Positions 58,436 through 64,000 of a DNA stretch of 64,000 nucleotides are shown here, piece by piece. Position 1 is the stretch's first letter. Each line of letters begins with the position of its first letter. The translations under genes and the position numbers were made by a program. Source of the DNA: Strongylocentrotus purpuratus. Its lineage: Eukaryota > Echinodermata > Echinoidea > Camarodonta > Strongylocentrotidae. Location of the stretch: positions 12,923,731 to 12,987,730 of the forward strand of contig NW_022145615.1 in assembly GCF_000002235.5 (NCBI RefSeq). Direction: 5' to 3'. Below the pieces are notes generated by a model. That model worked only from the letters and a program-made list of their open reading frames with translations. It searched no databases and was not told the DNA's origin.

Positions 58436-59265
58436 CCTTTTCCCCACAACAAATTCCCTTTTACATAATTTCTGTAAATGATGAATAAGGACATAATTAT
58501 TATGAAATAACAGAAGGTAATAATACACATCCGAGGTTTGCTTTAATTGTGTAATGCAACTTGGTCATGATTTCTTTTTGCTCCACGTGATAGATGACCT
58601 AGGAAATATGACGGACATCAATATAATTCACCTAAACTTTTTCATCGCCGATTTAAAGCATTATGAATAATATGGCATCATCTAAATACTTTTACAAAAG
58701 CATTAGTCACCTTGAATGCATATTGTGATGAATGAGCTTGTCGTCTCTTGGTCTGTGGAGTGCTGTCAAGCTACTCTACTGTAGGTTCAGGTACCGTGCT
58801 GTACTGCCAATGCTCATATCTGGCATCGAGTGTGCTCCTTGATGACCTCTAGCAGCATCTAGATGTCAAAGTTCAAAGGGTAAAGGTTTTCCACCTTTTC
58901 TTTCAAGCAATCATAAACTACATAAAAAAAAAATAGTTTAAACGAAATATTATTTTGAAATATAAATTTCCAATCATTACATAGAAAGGGGGACATAAAG
59001 ATCATTTAAGTTTTAGACAAACAAGGAATTTCAAAATTCAGAACGAAACAGCAATGGGTATATAAAATTTGATGAGATCAAACAAGTTAGTGAAAACTGA
59101 AAGCTTTACCACATTGCAAATTGCAATAAATCATACATCACCAAACTATACACAAGAAAATATATGCTAGAATAATCACATAGGGAACAAACTCCTATTT
59201 GGTTGTGCATTGCTTCAGGGTTTATACCATTAATGAATTCATAAGATTCGAATCATTCAAACAAA
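58436..59265. other. No supported gene
   Basis: AT-rich spacer between two kinase relics. A short stretch at 58,720-58,870 (ttgtcgtctcttggtctgtgg and on) resembles text after other relics, but I could not align it to coding sequence. Confidence 0.35.
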
Positions 59266-59500
59266 ATGTTTGTCAAAATCATTCTCATCTGTACCATAGC
59301 TGAGGTGAATGATCTCCTCCCTAAACTTCTGAAGGGATGTCCTCTTCATTGGGTGGCTCGTAAAGACACAGAAGGCGCGACCACCAAGTTCTTTCAGACC
59401 GGCAATCTCCTTGCTAAGAATCTCGGCGAGTCTTCTGCAGAAGTAGACTTATCGCTTACGGAGAAGAGCTGACCTCTCAAGCCCACCTGGAAGATGCGTA
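59266..59500 (-). pseudogene. Kinase 3'-end relic, nearest to the intact gene
   Basis: It follows the intact gene's last 230 coding bases in order: tcattctcatctgtacca / tcactctcattggtacga, then gatctcctccctaaacttctgaag, aagttctttcagaccggca, agtcttctgcagaagtag and gagaagagctgacctctcaag. It carries shifts and stops on the coding strand. It shares its 59,385-59,490 part with 58,300-58,430, so the relics are copies of each other. Confidence 0.72.
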
Positions 59501-59982
59501 GTCCCAAGCTTTGTGGTAATAGTAAACATCCGATGTTTGTTTTAATTATGTACTGCAACTTTGTCAGACCAAACACTGGAAATGAATGCGGTCGCCTGCT
59601 TTTCCAGGTCATCCGATTTACCCTGAGAGAATTATAACAGATGAAAGACAATATCAGTTATATGAAACAAATTATTTCCAATCAAAACGTTATCGAAATT
59701 TGCCAAAGTCTAGAACATATTTTATTGTTACCTTGTGCGCATTGTGACAGAGGAATGACGGCATTGATCAAAGTGATAAATTACACAAAATGTTTTGGAT
59801 TATTATTCATCGAATCTTTTCAATGCTTGAGGAATATTTTGTAAAAATCATTCACCTGTAAGTAATGCAAATTGTGGGAAAGGGTTGGTTTTCTCTCTGT
59901 ACAGCGGTGTCGAACAGTAGGCTATGTTACTCTCAAGAAAGGTCTCATCCCTTTCCTCCACGGGCCTCCTTCCACTGGTCGT
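59501..59982. other. 3' flank of the kinase gene
   Basis: No gene. On the minus strand this is the 3' UTR side of the kinase; no definite polyadenylation site was chosen. Confidence 0.4.
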
Positions 59983-62900
59983 TCATACAAGGTCTTCGTC
60001 TGAATCACTCTCATTGGTACGAGATCTCAGATAGTTAATCTCCTGGCTGAACTTCTGAAGTGATGGCCTCTTCCCTCGGGGGCTGGAGTAGATGTTGAAA
60101 CCATAGTCGCCAAGTTGTTTCAGACCGGGCACCTCCTGGCCAACGAAGGCTGCAAGTCTTCCCAAGGAATAAACGTCACTACTTTGGGAGAAACTCTTTC
60201 CTTTGAGAGCACACTCAGGAGCAATGTAGTTGTATGCCTGCCTATACTTGTAGTCACGCTTTTGCCTGGCTGTGAAGGGCATCCGACAGGCTGGGAAGAG
60301 CATATTCATATCGCTGGACCATCCGAAATCAATGATCTTAGCTCGCCACTCTCCTCCAGACTTCACCAGGAGCACATTGTCCTCCTTGAGATCATTGCAC
60401 AAGAAACCCTTCTTGTGCATCACTGTGAGTCCATCTGCTATATCCAACATGACATTCATCCAGGCGTCTTTGTCCAGCTTGGGACCCTTGCCATCTATGC
60501 AATTCAGGATTGAATAGCTCTCGCCTTTTTCTACATCCCCGCAGAACTCCATAGCAATGCCGACCACGTCCTTACAAACCTTGCAGCATCCGTAGAACTC
60601 CGGGAACCACTCCGTGCATCCCAACCTCTGGAGGATTTTCATTTCATTCTGGAGCTTCTCGATTGCGGATTTCTTATTTCCGTCAACGCCGCTAGGAGGA
60701 AGAGCGATGACCTTGAGGGCGACTGGCTCATTGGTCTTGGCGTGGCGGTAAAGATAGACGGTCCCTGCAGTTCCACTTCCAAGTTCGATTGAACTATTCG
60801 GCTCACGAAATGGAACAAGATCACGCATGCGTTTCACGATGGTGCCAGCTTTCGCCTTGCCTTTGGACTTTGGGGTAGCCTTTGCTGCATCCAGGTCACT
60901 GTTTGATATTTCGATAGTCTTGTCCAAAAACCTGTCTAGCCTCAAAGATGACCAGGGCACAAATGCTTTCCTACACAAAGACAAAGTTATGAGTAAAATC
61001 AGACATTAATCCGAAATTTGATATTAAACACTCTAATACAAAATAGTATATACATGTAGGCCTATAACTCCAGCAAAAAACTGAAGAAAATAACAGGCTA
61101 CTTATTTTGTCAAATACTATTTATCAGAAAGAATGGCTAATGGTCTAAGAGGTTTCGATCAGGTAAAACGCACTGCTGAACATATTCAGGAAATTTCAAT
61201 TGTTTACCATTAGTACTTACACTGCATCAAACTCTAGTGCATCAACAGCCTCAATGAACACAGGGGGAATCTTTCTCGGGCTTGTCGAGAAGGCGTCATA
61301 GAAGATCTCCTTGGTTCTAGCTCCTGATTGGTTGTCATCAATGGTAGTAAGGGCATCATAGAAGATCTCCTTAGCTCTAGCGCCTGATTGGTTGTCACCA
61401 ATGGTGGAAAGGGCATCATAGAAGATATCCTCAGAGATATCTGGTGCTTGGTCGTCATCTATGGTGGTAAGGGCGTCATAGAAGATTTCCTCAGAGATGG
61501 CTGCTGATGGATCAACTTCATGAGAGCTGCTTGAGGATGGGACCGAGATCTCACTGTCTGTCTGAGTCCCTGATGTCTGCACCTGTTTGGAAAGATGGCT
61601 CTACAAAAAAAGCAAGAAAAAGAACCATTAAAGGGGCATGTTCCCCGTATTCCAGAGGGCGTTCAAAATACGTACGCGCTGGCGGACGGTGCTATAGCTG
61701 CCTATTGACACCAACATAATACGGCTCTTACGTAGATGGCATGATCCGATAACTACACTGGCGGGAACGTCCCCCTTTAATATTCAAGCTTCCTTATGTT
61801 AGGTTAATAAAATTATGAAGAATTTGCAGCACAATAACAAAAAAACGGTTGCGTAATATTAGCAAAGAGCTTGTATGAACAAAGCATACGTGGAGTTTGT
61901 CAAATATACAGATATAACACGATCTTTGGAAACACTTGTCATTTGAAAATCTGTATTATATCAAAAAGCAGGTGGATTTATCATCCACTGATTTACTTGA
62001 TATACGAAAAATGATAAAGCTATTTGGCTTTTTTTGTTTTAGAGAATGTTGTTGTTATTGTTGTCGTTTTTTTAAATGTTTATGTCATTATATAACTAAT
62101 GTGTTTCCGAACCCCTTTGTTTCCATGCACCAACTATATCTTGAAAACCCTATGATGCAGTATGATTATCCATCATCTTTGAAAAATTGCTATCTCTGAC
62201 ATGTCGTAAAAGTAAAATATTTAGAGATTGGAGTAGAACCTACCAGGAGTTCATCCTGTGCTTGCCTGCTTGCACGCTTCTCATCTTCCAAGCGGCTTTC
62301 CAGCTCATCAACGTGTTTCTAGAAGTTCATAGCGGAAACAGTGGGGTGATGATGAGCAGTTAAACAACATTATACTCCAAACAGTTCAAATTATATTACT
62401 CAATTTAGATGTTGATCTTCTTATCCCAGTATTTATTATCCATGTTACAATCATTGTGTCAGCTGATTTTATTCATTTTACAGTTATTATCTATAATGAG
62501 GCACAGATTAGGAATCTGAAAACATTCAAACTAACAAAACTTTCTTATTCCAGACACACATACATAATTTAAAAGAAACGAACATAACTTCTGTATTCCT
62601 AGGTAATTGCAAAAGCATTTAAAATTATATAGAATCGACTGCTAAACAAATATCAATTACCTGGTGTGCATCCTTGGAAGACGTAGCCTGCCGCCGCTCT
62701 TCTTCCAGGCCAGTTTCCAGCTCTTCAATTTGCTTCTACAAAATCATAATCATCAATAGTTAGAGAATTTCTGCTCTTTTTACATATCAAGAGTATAAAC
62801 TTTAAATTACATTCGCCTTTTCCCACCTTTTGTTTAAATAATGTTAAAGTGTATGGGCTAATCATATAATCACAATTATCAGTAGTCAAATCTAACTAGA

Positions 62901-63716
62901 ATATAATGTAACTGCTCTTTCAGAAGAAAAAAAGAGGAGGAATTCACACTGAAAAGAGTTATCGAACACTACTTTGAGGTGGATTTTACGAAATGCTTGA
63001 GTGAGTCCAACTCCTTTAGCGACAATTAGCAACATTTGAGCGAATGTCTCCGAAAGTGTTTGCGAAAGGCAGTTGGCGACTATTAGCGACTGTAAACAAA
63101 TGTTAGCGACAACTTTTGCGAAGATTAGCAACTATTTGCCAATCCTTTGCCACTATTTGTGAACGTTTGAGACCTTTTGCTAACTGCTGGTACTCAATGG
63201 GTCGATTTTATAAAGGAACCATATGGTAACGTGGTCGCTAGCTTTGGCGAAACTCAGAGAACTGACGAAAACAAAGAGCAAAACCGTTTAACAACCGTTT
63301 GCAAAGGCTTACGACTGTTTTGCAAACGCTAACGACTGTTTTGCAAACGCCTGCAACTGTTTGCGGAAAAATAAATTCGCAAAGAAATTTTGAACATGTT
63401 CAAAATTTCTTTGCGACAAGAAAAAAAAACTGTTTACAACAAAGAAAACTGTTTGCGATCTTTCTTGCAACCTTTTACAACATTTTACAAACTCTGGCGA
63501 AACCCCAAATTCGCTACGTTCGCAAGCATTCGCCCCTCAGGAAAGTGATTCCTATTGTGACTCGTAATCAATCAAAGTGCGATTTTTTTGTTAATAGTTA
63601 TGAATATTCATTACCTGCAGTGCACCCTGGGTTTCCTCGGCCTGTCGTCTCTCTGCCTCGAGGATGGTGCAAAGGCATACTGCACTGCGGTGTGCCCTGG
63701 AGAGCTTGTCCACCAT
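59983..63716 (-). CDS. Protein kinase with coiled-coil exons and YDAL repeats (5' end possibly incomplete)
   Basis: Five exons fit in phase: complement(63615..63716), (62661..62735), (62244..62318), (61221..61600) and (59983..60970), giving 539 residues from MVDKLSRAH. The first three encode heptad-rich coiled coil (ILEAERRQAEETQ; QIEELETGLEEERRQ; HVDELESRLEDEKR); two are exactly 75 bp, phase 0. The fourth has four tandem units of about 20 residues around EEIFYDALTTIDD. The fifth encodes the kinase: glycine loop LGSGTAGTVY, VALKVIAL lysine, catalytic loop LCNDLKEDNVLL, IIDFGWS and IAPEC. The HRD triad reads C-N-D, but the catalytic Asp, Asn and DFG Asp remain, so activity is plausible. The tail is acidic (NESDSDEDLV). 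The 380-bp exon ends in phase 2 with GTAAGT and the kinase exon supplies the next base. Substrate and family are unknown; further 5' exons may lie past 63,716. Confidence 0.82.
61221..61600 (-). repeat. Four ~60-bp coding repeats in the kinase linker exon
   Basis: Units read ISEEIFYDALTTIDDDQAPD, ISEDIFYDALSTIGDNQSGA, RAKEIFYDALTTIDDNQSGA and RTKEIFYDAFSTSP. Each has an acidic residue three before the tyrosine and a Y-x-x-L core (Y-x-x-F in the last). The DNA copies are clearly similar (catagaagat-tcct on +). Confidence 0.88.
61601..62243 (-). other. Kinase gene intron
   Basis: Spliced between the 75-bp coiled-coil exon and the repeat exon. No additional exon or repeat was recognised. Confidence 0.55.
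62319..62660 (-). other. Kinase gene intron
   Basis: AT-rich intron between the two 75-bp exons, with clean GT and AG ends on the minus strand. Nothing else seen. Confidence 0.55.
62736..63614 (-). other. Kinase gene intron containing a degenerate short-motif repeat
   Basis: From about 62,985 to 63,545 the intron is crowded with variants of ttagcgact, tttgcgaa, tttgcaaacg and aacgactgtt in both orientations, densest at 63,290-63,365. The pattern suggests a foldback or satellite-like insertion with degenerate 10-20 bp motifs. No transposase. Confidence 0.5.
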
Positions 63717-64000
63717 CATAACCAGGATGGATGAGGTGCAAGCGTAGGGTTGCAAGCCCAGTGTGTCATTTAAATCCTGTGGTAATTAAGTACATAGGGG
63801 TGGTACATATAATCATCAAGGGAGGATCCAGGTTTTTGTGAGAGAGGGAAGAAGGGGGTGGGGGCACTTTCAAAACTTTTCTGACAATTTTTTTAATTTT
63901 TTATCCATGATTAGGTGAAGATGTATTACACGCAATTATCTGACAAGCGAAAACAACAACAGAACGATCAACTGTTTTTTTTTCTTCATTAGTCCAGGTG
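63717..64000. other. Window end; G-rich dispersed-element start
   Basis: Upstream of the first kinase exon found. From about 63,822 the text aagggaggatccaggtttttg followed by G-rich sequence and ggggcactttcaaaac resembles the hAT-like G-run elements in this window. It continues past the edge or ends unclearly. Confidence 0.4.

Noticed and set aside
60115-60513. 132-codon plus-strand frame
   Set aside because: It is the antisense shadow of the kinase exon, whose motifs are clear on the minus strand.

Overview
The window reads as nuclear DNA of a marine invertebrate, most likely an echinoderm (inference). The genes have GT-AG introns, LINE, SINE and TIR-element debris is dense, and many TIR elements carry long G/C runs. 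One tRNA-derived SINE looks like sea-urchin-type SINEs I remember. No prokaryotic operon structure, CRISPR array or rRNA gene was seen.

Region 1 (1-16.6 kb) holds two head-to-head paralogues of the C3orf38/DUF4518 family. The minus-strand copy (1959 to 329) is complete in two exons. The plus-strand copy (8968 onward) keeps exon 1 and the start of exon 2, but its linker has expanded into a 30-bp/150-bp minisatellite. Its conserved core is missing and only a broken C-terminal relic survives near 14.9-15.06 kb. Introns and upstream flanks still match in inverted orientation, so an inverted duplication is likely. LINE scraps, MITEs and a tRNA-like SINE head fill the rest.

Region 2 (16.7-50.2 kb) is a tandem duplication of a unit of about 10 kb (copy A 16,680-39,715; copy B 39,720-50,190). 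Each copy has a foldback element with long inverted arms, a shared middle part, and a small two-finger C2H2 gene bracketed by inverted repeats of about 280 bp. Copy A is enlarged by a 12.2-kb insertion (21,116-33,321) with inverted termini and a perfect 8-bp target duplication; copy B keeps the empty site. The insertion contains a LINE with intact ORF1 and ORF2, separated by a satellite array of about 6.3 kb with 1,545-bp higher-order repeats.

Region 3 (50.2-54.9 kb) is repeats: a SINE, a LINE tail, G-rich TIR elements and the first kinase relics.

Region 4 (55-64 kb) is a minus-strand protein kinase gene with 75-bp coiled-coil exons and a repeat-bearing linker exon. Several decayed fragments of its 3' end lie downstream. 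A 2.2-kb, 57-bp minisatellite there looks derived from the kinase's own C-terminal coding sequence.
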